Counted from the first letter of the stretch, positions 1-9,985 are shown. The stretch is DNA of 64,000 bases from Aquabacter sp. L1I39 (GCF_017742835.1 NZ_CP072392.1:1968385-2032384), one strand, 5' to 3'. Program-made: numbers and translations. The notes: generated by a model not told the origin, from the letters alone.

Positions 1-831
1 GGGGCCGATCTCCCGCATGTCGGCCATGGTGGTCTCGGTCTCCTCCACGAAGTTGACCTTCATGCGGGAGATGAGCGCCTGACCGAAGGCGTAGATCTGC
101 TCCATGATCCAGGGCATCTGGAGCACGCTGACATATTCATCCTCCGGCCCGCGCGGATCGGCGGCCAGATAGGCCGCGCAATGCTTCAGCAGTGCGCCGG
201 AGGTCAGCATGGCGAGCTTGGGATGGGAGGTGGTGCCCGACGTGGTGCACAGGATGGCCACGTCCGAGCCCTTCCCCTCCCCGACCATGCGGTCATAGAG
301 GCCGGGGTCCGCAGCGGCCCGGGCGGCGCCGGCGGCTTCCACGGCGGACAGCGCGACGAGCCGGGGATCGTCATATTTGCGCAGGCCGCGCGGGTCCGCA
401 TAGACGATGTGCTGGACGGTGGGGATGCGGTCTTCCAGCTGGAGCAGCTTGTCCACTTGCTCCTCATCCTCGGCGAAGATCACCTTCACATCCGCATAGG
501 TGATGAGATAGGCGACTTCTTCGGCGAGCGCGTCGCGATAGATGCCAAGGCTCATGCCGCCCACCGCATGGGCGGCGATCTCGCCCATCAGCCATTCCGG
601 CCGGTTGTCGCCGATGAGGGCGATGACATCGCCCCTCTTGGTGCCGAGGTCGGCGAGGCCGAGCGCCATGTGCTGCACGCGCTCGGACACCTGGCGCCAC
701 GTATAGGCGTTCCAGATGCCGAGATCCTTCTCGCGCAGCCAGATGTCGTTGCCGTGGTTGCGGGCATTCAGCGCCAGCAGCTTGGGAAAGGTGTCGTGGA
801 CGGAAAGGTCCGGGGGCGGAGTCATGCTCAT
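1..831 (-). CDS. AMP-dependent acyl-CoA ligase, long-chain type (3' end outside window)
   Basis: This gene runs off the left edge, so only the first 277 codons are present. It encodes the N-terminal part of an AMP-forming acyl-CoA ligase, which activates a carboxylic acid to its CoA thioester. The adenylate P-loop appears near residues 197-205 as TSGTTSHPK, a variant seen in long-chain-type ligases, and WIMEQIYAFGQ-like sequence follows. The ATG at 831 lies 8 bases after the stop of the upstream ABC ATPase gene, with a GAGAGG ribosome site, so the two genes are one operon. Pairing of such a ligase with a LivG-type ATPase is typical of uptake operons for fatty or aromatic acids in alphaproteobacteria. 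The substrate cannot be deduced. Confidence 0.88.
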   Translation of the reverse strand, partial: MSMTPPPDLSVHDTFPKLLALNARNHGNDIWLREKDLGIWNAYTWRQVSERVQHMALGLADLGTKRGDVIALIGDNRPEWLMGEIAAHAVGGMSLGIYRDALAEEVAYLITYADVKVIFAEDEEQVDKLLQLEDRIPTVQHIVYADPRGLRKYDDPRLVALSAVEAAGAARAAADPGLYDRMVGEGKGSDVAILCTTSGTTSHPKLAMLTSGALLKHCAAYLAADPRGPEDEYVSVLQMPWIMEQIYAFGQALISRMKVNFVEETETTMADMREIGP

Positions 832-839
832 GGCCTCTC

Positions 840-1712
<873 letters not shown>

Positions 1713-1762
1713 ATTTCCCTCCCGAAGCCCGCTCATTTGGCGGGGTGGCTTCTCTGGCCGTG

Positions 1763-1777
1763 TCTCACATTGTGAGA
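1763..1777. promoter_or_regulatory. operator-like palindrome 1 (IclR-fusion regulon, candidate)
   Basis: The sequence is TCTCACATTGTGAGA, seven-base arms around one central base with no mismatch. It lies in the divergent intergenic region, about 50 bp before the ABC ATPase start. An almost identical element is centred 105 bp away, close to ten turns of B-DNA. The regulator assignment rests on position only. Confidence 0.6.
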
Positions 1778-1867
1778 TGATGTTGAGGTGATTATCTAGC
1801 GGGCGTTCGGTTCTTTCAAGGCCGATGCCACCCACCGTGCGGAATTATTGCGAATGGGCCGATTCTG

Positions 1868-1882
1868 TCTCACATTGTAAGA
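1868..1882. promoter_or_regulatory. operator-like palindrome 2, abutting the start of the IclR-fusion gene
   Basis: The sequence is TCTCACATTGTAAGA, differing from palindrome 1 at one base. The flanking TGTCT and AGACA extend its symmetry. It ends one base before the ATG at 1884, so a bound protein would cover the ribosome site and start of the downstream gene. That suggests autoregulation. No clear Shine-Dalgarno is visible, so translation may be leaderless or start at a later codon. Confidence 0.6.
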
Positions 1883-1883
1883 C

Positions 1884-3500
1884 ATGGACGATATTGAACA
1901 TGAAAACGGAGTGCCGAAGGGCGCCCAGAGTCTTGGTCGGGCCATTGCCCTGTTGCGGGTGGTGACCCATGCCGCGCCCCGCGCGGTGCGCCTGGCTGAT
2001 CTGATTCAGGCCACGGGACTGTCCAAAGCCACCGCGCACCGCCTGGCCACGACGCTCGTCCATGAGACGCTGCTGGCCTATGACAGCGAGAGCCGCCTCT
2101 ATCGCCTCGGCTCCTTCTTCGCCGGCTTTGGTCCAGCCGATCCCCGTCACGCGGGGGCAGACGAGACGCAAGTCCCCGCGCCCTCCCGTCCCGGAAAATA
2201 TAGCGGCACCAAGATTCCACTGGCCCATCTCCTGTGCGACCGCCACTTGGCGGTCAAGCGCGCCCTGCCGGCCATGATCCATGAGACCGTCTCGGGTCAG
2301 ACCTCCGAGCTGAGCTTTGGAAAGCTCGCGGAATACTCGTCTCGCTTCGCCCGCGTGCTGGCGAACGCAGGCATACGGAAGGGCGACCGGGTTGCCGTCC
2401 TCTTGCCCAAGGGCGTTGAGCTGGTCATCACCGCGCTCGCCATCTGGCGGATCGGGGCGGTCTATATGCCGCTCTTCTCCACCTATTCCCCCGCCGCCGT
2501 GGAGGCCCGGCTCAAGGCCAGCGGCGTCAAGGCTATTGTCGCCAACCGTTTCCTCGTGGAACGTGCCTCCCGCTACATCACCGGCAAGACCTTCGTGTGC
2601 CTCATCGAGGGCGACCAGATTAATCGCCTGGATGGCAAGGCGACGCAGTTCTGGTCGTCCATCTATGCCTCCGAGCCGCTGGAAACGGTGGAGACCTATG
2701 GCGAGAACGATCCCTTCATCATGACCTATGCTCCGAGTTTCGTCGAAGCAAAGCTCGGTCTGCTCACTCCCGTGCGCGCCCTGGGCAGCATAGAGCAGTA
2801 TATGCGCGTCGCCATCGATGTAAGGGACGACGATGTCTACTGGAACATGGCCGATCAGGGCTGGGAATACGGTATCTATTATGGCCTCATCGGTCCGCTC
2901 CTGATCGGATGTGCAATCCTGTTCTGCGATGGCCCGTATGACGTCTCGCAGGGCTATCGCGTCCTGTCGAAATTCCGGGTCACCAACCTCACGGCGGCCC
3001 CGTCCCAGATCAAGGCGTGGCGGCGGGGTGATCCCAACGATGCCGCCGCGCCCTTCGCCATCCGCCAAGTCACGGTGGGCGGCGAGCCGCTGCCGCTCGA
3101 TGTGGTGTCCTGGGTGACGCAGAAGCTGGAAGTGCCGCTGATCAACCAATATGGCACCCGCGAGACCGGCATGATCGTGGGGATGACCTATGATCCCCGG
3201 GATCCGGCCTTCTCGCAGCGCGCCTCCGTCGGACGCATCATGCCGGGCTTCGCCTTGACCGTTCTGGACAAGAGCGGCGCAACGCTGCCCGCAGGGGTGG
3301 AGGGCCTGCTGGCGGTGGACGTGAAGCGCTCACCGCTGTTCTGGTTCCGCTCCTATTTCAAGGACGAGGCCAACACCAAGATGCGCTTCCAGTTCGGCAG
3401 CGACTTCTATGTTCTTGGGGATACAGGTCTCATCGATGAAGACGGGCTCGTCCACTATAGCGGGCGCGCGTCACACGCCATTTTGATGCAGAAAGACTGA
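1884..3500 (+). CDS. IclR-type HTH fused to a truncated, degenerate acyl-CoA synthetase domain; candidate acyl/acid-sensing regulator
   Basis: This is one continuous 538-residue frame. Residues about 14-77 match the winged-helix DNA-binding domain of IclR regulators (LGRAIALLR, GLSKATAHRLATTL, YRLGS). Instead of the usual IclR effector domain, residues about 112-538 resemble the large domain of AMP-forming acyl-CoA synthetases: RKGDRVAVLLP, WRIGAVYMPLF, NMADQGWEYG, the A5-like YGTRET at 424-429 and the A7-like GDTGLIDEDG at 512-521. The ATP-gripping P-loop, normally TSGTTGxPKG, is replaced by YAPSFVEAKLG around 282-292. The protein ends at the hinge (SGRASHAIL), so the mobile C-terminal domain with the catalytic lysine is missing. 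Acyl-CoA synthesis is therefore unlikely. It is divergent from a transporter/ligase operon. The inferred role is a regulator that uses a retired enzyme fold as its ligand sensor. Confidence 0.82.
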   Translation: MDDIEHENGVPKGAQSLGRAIALLRVVTHAAPRAVRLADLIQATGLSKATAHRLATTLVHETLLAYDSESRLYRLGSFFAGFGPADPRHAGADETQVPAPSRPGKYSGTKIPLAHLLCDRHLAVKRALPAMIHETVSGQTSELSFGKLAEYSSRFARVLANAGIRKGDRVAVLLPKGVELVITALAIWRIGAVYMPLFSTYSPAAVEARLKASGVKAIVANRFLVERASRYITGKTFVCLIEGDQINRLDGKATQFWSSIYASEPLETVETYGENDPFIMTYAPSFVEAKLGLLTPVRALGSIEQYMRVAIDVRDDDVYWNMADQGWEYGIYYGLIGPLLIGCAILFCDGPYDVSQGYRVLSKFRVTNLTAAPSQIKAWRRGDPNDAAAPFAIRQVTVGGEPLPLDVVSWVTQKLEVPLINQYGTRETGMIVGMTYDPRDPAFSQRASVGRIMPGFALTVLDKSGATLPAGVEGLLAVDVKRSPLFWFRSYFKDEANTKMRFQFGSDFYVLGDTGLIDEDGLVHYSGRASHAILMQKD

Positions 3501-3594
3501 AGCCGGATGCTTGGCCTGCTCATGCTTCTCTCCCAAATCGGCGGCGGTGGGAATTGGCGTCACGCCGGGTGCACCGATCTTGTGCCGGTTGCGG

Positions 3595-3610
3595 AAACAA
3601 TCGAACGTTC
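3595..3610. promoter_or_regulatory. TetR operator-like motif upstream of the tetR gene
   Basis: AAACAATCGAACGTTC read on the other strand matches the motif before the carboxylase operon (4446-4461) at 13 of 16 positions. It is followed by an AT-rich run, about 140 bp before the TetR start. Presence of the same motif before both transcription units suggests autoregulation plus control of the downstream operon. It is inferred from the sequence alone. Confidence 0.5.
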
Positions 3611-3751
3611 TTTTTTTATTGCCGTCAAGGCTCTTTTTTGCACGTCTGCGCCTTGCGCGTCCGGTCGCGGGCCATCACTCTGTCGCGTGATCATTCCTTG
3701 GATGGTCTTACCGTCACACCAGCGGGTCTAAGGGGCCTCCGGTCGAGAGAG

Positions 3752-4408
3752 ATGGCGCGCACGGTCGGTTCCAACGGCGCGCGCACCGCCCAGGCCATTC
3801 GCCAGGCGGGCGTGCAGCTCATCTACAAGCACGGCTATGAAGCCATGAGCCTGCGGCAGCTCGCGGCCGAGGTGGGGCTGCAATCGGGCTCGCTCTACAA
3901 ATATTTCGACAACAAGCAGAGCCTGCTGTTTGACATCGTACGCGACCACATGGAGGACCTCATCACGCGGGCGGAGGCCGCTCTTGCGGGTGTGGAAGGG
4001 CCTCTCGACCGGCTCAGGGCCTTCGTGGACTTCCACCTGCGCTACCACATGACGCGCAACGCCCATGTCTTCATCGCCAATATGGAGATCCGCTCACTCG
4101 ATGGAGAGCATCGGGCCGTCGTGGTTGACATGCGCCAGCGCTACGAGGCGGTGCTGGAGGATGCGCTGAAAGCGGGGGCGGCAGCGGGCGTGTTTCGCGT
4201 GCCGGAGCCGCGGGTGGCCACCTATGCCATCATCTCCATGCTTACCGGCATCTGTACCTGGTATCGTGCTGACGGCCGTCTCAGCCAGGACGAACTGGTG
4301 CGCATCTATACCGACCTGGTCGTGGAAGGCGTCGCCCTTCCCGACGCAGCCAAGCGCGCCGCTCCGGCCCCGCTGGCGACGGTGTCCCGCCGAAAGGTGA
4401 AAGCCTGA
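3752..4408 (+). CDS. TetR/AcrR family transcriptional regulator
   Basis: This is a 218-residue one-domain repressor. The N-terminal helix-turn-helix is clear at about residues 10-57 (AIRQAGVQLIYKHGYE, LRQLAAEVGL, GSLYKYFDNKQSLL). The remainder is an all-helical effector-binding domain, as usual for TetR proteins, which release DNA when a small molecule, often an acyl-CoA, is bound. The ATG at 3752 follows GAGAGAG and places the HTH at the normal distance from the N-terminus; upstream in-frame codons encode unrelated sequence. It lies directly before the acyl-CoA carboxylase operon in the same direction. Similar operator-like motifs precede both units, so it probably controls that operon and itself. 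The effector is unknown. Confidence 0.9.
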   Translation: MARTVGSNGARTAQAIRQAGVQLIYKHGYEAMSLRQLAAEVGLQSGSLYKYFDNKQSLLFDIVRDHMEDLITRAEAALAGVEGPLDRLRAFVDFHLRYHMTRNAHVFIANMEIRSLDGEHRAVVVDMRQRYEAVLEDALKAGAAAGVFRVPEPRVATYAIISMLTGICTWYRADGRLSQDELVRIYTDLVVEGVALPDAAKRAAPAPLATVSRRKVKA

Positions 4409-4445
4409 TCCCACGCCTGCGAATTCGCTTGCAGCTTGTTTAAAA

Positions 4446-4461
4446 AAACGTACGATCGTTT
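4446..4461. promoter_or_regulatory. TetR operator-like inverted repeat upstream of the carboxylase operon
   Basis: AAACGTACGATCGTTT is an imperfect palindrome with AAACG/CGTTT arms, located 124 bp before the carboxyltransferase gene. It is a near copy of the element at 3595-3610 in the opposite orientation. Both position and duplication support a binding site for the adjacent TetR protein. Confidence 0.55.
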
Positions 4462-4585
4462 CCAAGCCGACCAGGATCGGCACGGGAGGATCTATAAGCG
4501 CACGCGGCACACGGTCATGCCGTCATGACCCTATGTTAACCGGCGCAGACTTTCCGCTCCCGCAACATGTATGGGTGAGGCGCGC

Positions 4586-6193
4586 ATGGCGATCATCGAG
4601 GACGCGGTCGACCGGCGGTCGGAGGCCTTCCGCCGGAACAGCGAGGCATTGGCCGCGAGCGTCGCGGAGTTGAGGGGCCATGTGGAGCGCATCGCCGAGG
4701 GCGGTGGCGCCGTGGCGCGCGAGCGGCACCTCAAGCGCGGCAAGCTGCTCCCGCGCGACCGCATCCGCACCCTGCTGGATACCGGCTCGCCCTTCCTGGA
4801 ACTCTCGCAGCTTGCCGCCTTCGGCATGTATGGCGACGACGTGCCCGCTGCCGGCATCATCACCGGCATCGGCCGGGTGGCGGGCCGCGAATGCATGATC
4901 GTGGCCAACGACGCCACGGTGAAGGGCGGCACCTACTTCCCCATGACGGTGAAGAAGCACCTGCGGGCCCAGGCCATCGCGAGGGAAAACCATCTGCCGT
5001 GCATTTATCTCGTCGATTCCGGCGGCGCGAACCTGCCCAATCAGGACGAGGTCTTCCCCGACCGCGAGCATTTCGGCCGCATCTTCTTCAATCAGGCCAA
5101 CATGTCGTCGGAGGGCATCGCCCAGATCGCCGTGGTGATGGGCTCGTGCACCGCCGGCGGCGCCTATGTGCCGGCCATGGCCGATCAGTCCATCATGGTG
5201 AAGAATCAGGCCACCATCTTCCTCGCCGGGCCCCCTCTGGTGAAGGCGGCCACCGGCGAGGTGGTCACCGCCGAGGAGTTGGGTGGGGCCGACGTGCACA
5301 CCCGCACCTCCGGCGTTGCCGACCACATGGCCGAGAATGACGCCCACGCCTTGGGCATCGCCCGCACCATCGTGGCCGACCTCAACCGGGTGAAGAACCA
5401 CGCCCTCGACATCCGCCCGCCCAAGGCGCCGCTTTATGATGTCGAGGACATTTACGGCATCGTCTCTGAGGATCCCAAGAAGCCCTTCGATGTGCGCCAG
5501 ATCATCGCTCGCATCGTGGACGGCTCGGAGTTCGACGAGTTCAAGCCGCTCTATGGCACTACGCTGGTGACGGGCTTTGCCCGCATCTTCGGCTATCCGG
5601 TGGGCATCATCGCCAATAACGGCATCCTGTTCTCGGAAAGCGCGCTGAAGGGCGCGCACTTCGTGGAATTGTGCTGCCAGCGCAACATCCCGCTGGTCTT
5701 CCTGCAGAACATCACCGGCTTCATGGTGGGCCGGAAGTATGAATCCGGCGGTATCGCCAAGGATGGCGCCAAGCTGGTCAATGCGGTGTCCTGCGCGTCC
5801 GTGCCGAAGTTCACGGTGGTGATCGGCAATTCCTTCGGCGCCGGCAATTACGGCATGTGCGGCCGCGCCTATGATCCCCGCTTCCTCTGGATGTGGCCCA
5901 ATGCCCGCATCTCGGTGATGGGCGGCGAGCAAGCCGCCAATGTGCTCGCCCAGGTCAAGCGCGACGGGATCGAGGCCAAGGGCGGCAGTTGGCCGGCGGA
6001 GGACGAGGCCGCCTTCAAGGCGCCCATCCAGGCCCAGTATGAGCGCCAGGGCCATCCTTATTATTCCTCTGCCCGCCTGTGGGACGACGGCGTCATCGAT
6101 CCGGCCGACACCCGCATGGTGCTGGCGCTCGCTCTGTCCGCTTCCCTCAACGCCCCTCAGAAGGACACGCGCTTCGGCGTGTTCCGCATGTGA
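4586..6193 (+). CDS. mccB: acyl-CoA carboxylase beta subunit, methylcrotonoyl-CoA carboxylase type
   Basis: This 535-residue protein is the biotin-dependent carboxyltransferase subunit of a methylcrotonoyl-CoA carboxylase-like enzyme. It moves CO2 from carboxybiotin to the acyl-CoA in leucine/isovalerate breakdown. Family hallmarks include [41 protein letters not shown] and [19 protein letters not shown]. The ATG at 4586 has GTGAGG six bases upstream; an ATG five codons earlier has no ribosome site. The stop overlaps the next start (TGATG). The gene order (beta subunit, hydratase, alpha subunit, HMG-CoA lyase) matches the liuBCDE order of Pseudomonas. Geranyl-CoA carboxylase is the main alternative, but the HMG-CoA lyase favours the leucine route. 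Confidence 0.93.
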   Translation: MAIIEDAVDRRSEAFRRNSEALAASVAELRGHVERIAEGGGAVARERHLKRGKLLPRDRIRTLLDTGSPFLELSQLAAFGMYGDDVPAAGIITGIGRVAGRECMIVANDATVKGGTYFPMTVKKHLRAQAIARENHLPCIYLVDSGGANLPNQDEVFPDREHFGRIFFNQANMSSEGIAQIAVVMGSCTAGGAYVPAMADQSIMVKNQATIFLAGPPLVKAATGEVVTAEELGGADVHTRTSGVADHMAENDAHALGIARTIVADLNRVKNHALDIRPPKAPLYDVEDIYGIVSEDPKKPFDVRQIIARIVDGSEFDEFKPLYGTTLVTGFARIFGYPVGIIANNGILFSESALKGAHFVELCCQRNIPLVFLQNITGFMVGRKYESGGIAKDGAKLVNAVSCASVPKFTVVIGNSFGAGNYGMCGRAYDPRFLWMWPNARISVMGGEQAANVLAQVKRDGIEAKGGSWPAEDEAAFKAPIQAQYERQGHPYYSSARLWDDGVIDPADTRMVLALALSASLNAPQKDTRFGVFRM

Positions 6194-6969
6194 TGAGCCT
6201 TCTCGTTTCCCGAGAGGACGGGGTCGCTGTCCTCACCCTCAACCGCCCCGAAGTCCACAATGCCTTCGACGATGCGCTGATCGCCGCTTTGACCGCCGCC
6301 TATGGCGAGGCCGGGGCCGATCCGGCCGTCAAGGCCATTGTGCTGCGGGCGAACGGTCCCTCCTTCTGCGCCGGGGCCGACCTCAACTGGATGCGCCGCA
6401 TGGCGGCCTATTCCCGAGACGAGAACCTGGCGGATGCCGGTGCGCTGGGTGAGCTCATGCGCACCATCGACACCTGCCCCAAGCCCACTTTGGCGCGGGT
6501 GCACGGCTCCGCCTTTGCCGGCGCCATCGGGCTCATCGCCTGCTCGGACATCGCGGTGGCGGTGCCGGAGGCGCTGTTCGCGGTCACCGAGGTGCGGATC
6601 GGACTCATCCCGGCGGTCATCAGCCCCTATCTTGTGCGCGCCATGGGCGCCCGGCAGGCGCGGCGCTACTTCCTCACCGCCGAGCGCTTCTCGGCGGAGA
6701 CCGCGCTGGCGCTGGGCCTCGTGCATGAGGTGGTGCCCGCCGAGGAATTGGATGGCGCCATCGCCCGCCATCTCAAAGCCCTGTCCGCCGGCAGCCCGGC
6801 GGCGCAGGCGGCCACTAAGGATCTCGTCGCGGCGGTGGATCGCCCGCTTTCCGCCGAGGTCATCGTCGACACCGCCGCCCGCATCGCCGACCAGCGCGCC
6901 AGCGCCGATGGTCGCGAGGGGCTCACCGCCTTCCTGGAAAAGCGCAAACCACAATGGGGGCAGGCATGA
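6193..6969 (+). CDS. enoyl-CoA hydratase, probable methylglutaconyl-CoA hydratase
   Basis: This is a 258-residue crotonase-fold protein. SLLVSREDGVAVLTLNRPEVHNAFDD opens the family pattern in short form, the oxyanion loop FCAGADLNWM lies around residue 60 and GSAFAGAIGLIACSDIAVA follows. In this operon position the expected reaction is hydration of 3-methylglutaconyl-CoA to HMG-CoA, between the carboxylase and the lyase. The ATG shares its A with the stop codon of the carboxyltransferase gene, and the 3' end overlaps the next start (ATGA), so translation is coupled on both sides. Substrate assignment comes from context; the fold assignment is firm. Confidence 0.9.
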   Translation: MSLLVSREDGVAVLTLNRPEVHNAFDDALIAALTAAYGEAGADPAVKAIVLRANGPSFCAGADLNWMRRMAAYSRDENLADAGALGELMRTIDTCPKPTLARVHGSAFAGAIGLIACSDIAVAVPEALFAVTEVRIGLIPAVISPYLVRAMGARQARRYFLTAERFSAETALALGLVHEVVPAEELDGAIARHLKALSAGSPAAQAATKDLVAAVDRPLSAEVIVDTAARIADQRASADGREGLTAFLEKRKPQWGQA

Positions 6970-8984
6970 CCGGAACCCTCCACCCGCGGCCCATCCGCAC
7001 CCTTCTCGTGGCCAATCGCGGCGAGATCGCCGTGCGCGTCATGCGCACCGCCCGCGCCATGGGGCTGAAGACCATCGCCGTCTATTCGGAGGCCGATGCC
7101 CGCGCCCTCCATGTGGCGAGCGCCGACGAGGCCTATCCCATCGGCCCGGCGCCCGCCCGCGAGAGCTATCTGCGCATTGATGCCATACTGGAGGCGGCAA
7201 AGGCTTCGGGCGCGGATGCCATCCATCCCGGCTACGGCTTTCTCTCGGAGAATGCCACCTTCGCCAAGGCTTGCGCCGAGGCCGGCATCGTCTTTGTCGG
7301 CCCGCCGGCGTCCGCCATAGAGGCCATGGGCTCGAAGAGCGCGGCCAAGGCACTGATGGAAAAGGCCGGCGTGCCCCTGGTGCCCGGTTATCATGGCGCG
7401 GACCAGGACCCCGCTTTGCTGGCGCGGGAGGCGGCGCGCATCGGCTATCCCGTGCTCATCAAGGCCTCCGCCGGCGGCGGTGGCAAGGGGATGAAGGTGG
7501 TGCGGTCCGCGGAGGAGTTCGCCGATGCGCTCGCCTCTGCCCAGCGTGAGGCCCGCAACGCCTTTGGCGATGACCGGGTGCTGGTGGAGAAATATCTCAC
7601 CCGCCCGCGCCATATCGAGGTGCAGGTCTTCGCCGATACGCACGGCAACGTGGTCTATCTCCACGAGCGCGACTGCTCCATCCAGCGCCGCCACCAAAAG
7701 GTGGTGGAGGAGGCTCCCGCCCCCGGCATGAGCCCGGAACGGCGCGCTGCCATGGGCCAGGCGGCGGTGGATGCCGCCCGGGCGGTCGGCTATGTGGGCG
7801 CCGGTACGGTGGAGTTCATCGCCGAGGGCGACGACTTCTTCTTCATGGAGATGAACACCCGCCTCCAGGTGGAGCATCCGGTCACCGAGGCCATTACCGG
7901 CCAGGACCTGGTGGAGTGGCAGATCCGCGTCGCCCGTGGAGAGGCGCTGCCGCTGGCCCAGGCGGATATTCCGCTCATGGGCCACGCCATCGAGGTGCGC
8001 CTCTATGCCGAGGATCCGGAGAAGGACTTCCTGCCCCAGGTGGGCCGGCTCGACCATCTGGTCCTGCCGCAGGCCATTCCTGGCGTTCGGGTGGATTCCG
8101 GCGTGCGCGCCGGTGACACGGTCTCCATCCATTACGACCCGATGATCGCCAAGATCATCGCGGAGGGGGCCGACCGGGCGGAGGCGCTGGGCCGGCTGCG
8201 GGCGGCGCTTGCGGCGACGCAGGTGGTGGGGCTGTCCACCAATCGCGCTTTCCTGCAATCCATCCTCGCGGAGCCAGCCTTCGCGGCTGCCGACCTGGAC
8301 ACCGGCTTCATCGAGCGCCACCGCGATACGCTCCTGCCGCCGCCCGCTCCCGTGGACGATCGCTCCCTCGCGCTCGCCGCCCTCTATGTGCTGCTGGACG
8401 AGGCCCGCGCTTCCGCGTCTTCCGCGGACCCGGCCGATCCCTGGTCGCCCTGGGGGCAGGCGCCGGGCTGGCGTCTCAATCGCTCGGCCTTCGTGGACCT
8501 GACTTTCGCCGACCGGGACACCCGCATCGCCGTGCGCGCCCATTATGCGGCGGACGGCTTCCTTCTGGACCTGCCGGGCGGACGCCTCGCCGTGGAGGGC
8601 AAGCTCTCCGAGGACGGCACGCTCATCGCCCGCCTCGCCGGCGTCCGGCTGACCGCCCGCGTGGTGCGCTCCGGCGCTCGGCTCACCGTCTTCGCGGCGG
8701 GCGCCGAGCGCAGCCTCGACCATGTGGATCCGCGCCTCGCCAGCATCGAGGCCACCGGCACCGCCGGCCGCCTGGTGGCGCCCATGCCGGGCACCATCAC
8801 CCGCCTGGCGGTGGCGGTGGGCGATCTGGTGGAGAAGGGCGCCGCCTTGGTGGTGGTGGAAGCCATGAAGATGGAGCATACGGTGGCCGCGCCCCGCGCC
8901 GGGCGCGTCGCGTCCATCCGCTTCGCCGTCGGCGACCTGGTGGATGATGGCACCGAGCTCCTGGTTCTGGAGGATCCGGCATGA
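6966..8984 (+). CDS. mccA: acyl-CoA carboxylase alpha subunit (biotin carboxylase plus biotin carrier)
   Basis: This 672-residue protein is the biotin-carboxylating partner of the beta subunit two genes upstream. The order is a biotin carboxylase N-domain ([19 protein letters not shown]), an ATP-grasp domain with the glycine-rich [12 protein letters not shown] and [17 protein letters not shown], a middle region that docks the beta subunit, and a C-terminal biotinyl domain with the biotin lysine in VEAMKMEH. The length is normal for methylcrotonoyl-CoA carboxylase alpha. The ATG at 6966 overlaps the hydratase stop, and the end overlaps the lyase start. Carboxylation uses ATP and bicarbonate in the cytosol. 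Confidence 0.94.
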   Translation: MTGTLHPRPIRTLLVANRGEIAVRVMRTARAMGLKTIAVYSEADARALHVASADEAYPIGPAPARESYLRIDAILEAAKASGADAIHPGYGFLSENATFAKACAEAGIVFVGPPASAIEAMGSKSAAKALMEKAGVPLVPGYHGADQDPALLAREAARIGYPVLIKASAGGGGKGMKVVRSAEEFADALASAQREARNAFGDDRVLVEKYLTRPRHIEVQVFADTHGNVVYLHERDCSIQRRHQKVVEEAPAPGMSPERRAAMGQAAVDAARAVGYVGAGTVEFIAEGDDFFFMEMNTRLQVEHPVTEAITGQDLVEWQIRVARGEALPLAQADIPLMGHAIEVRLYAEDPEKDFLPQVGRLDHLVLPQAIPGVRVDSGVRAGDTVSIHYDPMIAKIIAEGADRAEALGRLRAALAATQVVGLSTNRAFLQSILAEPAFAAADLDTGFIERHRDTLLPPPAPVDDRSLALAALYVLLDEARASASSADPADPWSPWGQAPGWRLNRSAFVDLTFADRDTRIAVRAHYAADGFLLDLPGGRLAVEGKLSEDGTLIARLAGVRLTARVVRSGARLTVFAAGAERSLDHVDPRLASIEATGTAGRLVAPMPGTITRLAVAVGDLVEKGAALVVVEAMKMEHTVAAPRAGRVASIRFAVGDLVDDGTELLVLEDPA

Positions 8985-9889
8985 GCCGTCCCGCTGAAGT
9001 GCGAATCGTCGAGGTTGGCCCGCGCGACGGGCTCCAGAACGAAAAGGGCATCGTGCCGCTGGCCGCCAAGGTGGCGCTGATCGATGCCCTGGCCGAGGCC
9101 GGCCTCACGGTGGTCGAGAGCGGCAGCTTCGTCTCGCCCAAATGGGTGCCGCAAATGGCGGATACCGCCGAGGTGATGGCCGCCATCACGCGCAAGCCGG
9201 GCGTGCGCTATCCCGTCCTGGTGCCCAATATGAAGGGCCTGGAGGCCGCGCTCGCCTGTCAGGTGGACGAGGTGGCCGTTTTCGGCGCCGCGTCGGAGGC
9301 CTTCAGCCAGAAGAACATCAATTGCTCCATCGCCGAGAGCCTGGAGCGCTTCCGCCCCGTGGTGGCGGCGGCGCTGGAGGCCGGCATCCTGGTGCGCGGC
9401 TATGTGAGCTGCGTGCTCGGCTGCCCCTATCAGGGGGAGGTGCCGGTGGCCAAGGTGGTGGAGGTGTCCGAAGCCCTGGCGGCCATGGGCTGCTATGAGA
9501 TTTCGCTGGGCGACACCATCGGCGTCGGCACGCCCGACAAGGCCAAGGTGATGGCCTCGGCGGTGGCCTCCGCCATCGGCGTCGCGCGCACCGCCGTGCA
9601 TTTCCACGACACCTACGGCCAGGCGCTGGGCAATGTGCTCGCGTGCCTGGACGCCGGCATTCATGTGGTGGACAGCTCGGTGGCGGGCCTTGGTGGCTGT
9701 CCCTATGCCAAGGGGGCCTCGGGCAACCTCGCCACCGAGGACTTGGTCTATATGCTGGACGGCCTCGGCGTTTCCACCGGCGTCGACCTGGACAAGCTCG
9801 CGGCCGCCGGCCGCACCATCACCGCCGCGCTCGGCCGCGAACCCACCTCCCGCGTCGCCCAGGCGCTGGCCGCCCGCTGCGCCGCCTGA
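8981..9889 (+). CDS. mvaB: hydroxymethylglutaryl-CoA lyase
   Basis: This is a 302-residue TIM-barrel lyase that splits 3-hydroxy-3-methylglutaryl-CoA into acetoacetate and acetyl-CoA, the last step of leucine catabolism. Near the N-terminus is [12 protein letters not shown], which holds metal and substrate ligands. [13 protein letters not shown] follows, and the catalytic-cysteine loop [16 protein letters not shown] sits near residue 230. The start overlaps the preceding stop (ATGA). This is the last gene of the operon; the following gene is convergent. An isovaleryl-CoA dehydrogenase gene, needed for a complete leucine pathway, is not in the window. Confidence 0.95.
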   Translation: MSRPAEVRIVEVGPRDGLQNEKGIVPLAAKVALIDALAEAGLTVVESGSFVSPKWVPQMADTAEVMAAITRKPGVRYPVLVPNMKGLEAALACQVDEVAVFGAASEAFSQKNINCSIAESLERFRPVVAAALEAGILVRGYVSCVLGCPYQGEVPVAKVVEVSEALAAMGCYEISLGDTIGVGTPDKAKVMASAVASAIGVARTAVHFHDTYGQALGNVLACLDAGIHVVDSSVAGLGGCPYAKGASGNLATEDLVYMLDGLGVSTGVDLDKLAAAGRTITAALGREPTSRVAQALAARCAA

Positions 9890-9985
9890 CGGGCCGGCCC
9901 CCGCCCACCGGCGAGGGCCGATCCCCGCTCAGACCGGGATGGGATTGGCCACCAGGGACAGATTGAAGCCGTGGACGAGCGCATG

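Noticed and set aside
1884..3500. The IclR/ligase fusion as an artefact of two frames joined by a sequencing error
   Set aside because: Both domains are in one frame with continuous codon-position bias, and no alternative start or second frame gives an intact IclR effector domain or an intact ligase. A true biological deletion origin remains possible.
4523..6055. A 510-residue open frame on the minus strand opposite mccB, with similar long frames opposite mccA, cysNC and others
   Set aside because: They are antisense to well-identified genes, are rich in His, Gly, Arg and Asp in the way expected of the complement of GC-rich codons, and lack family motifs and ribosome sites.
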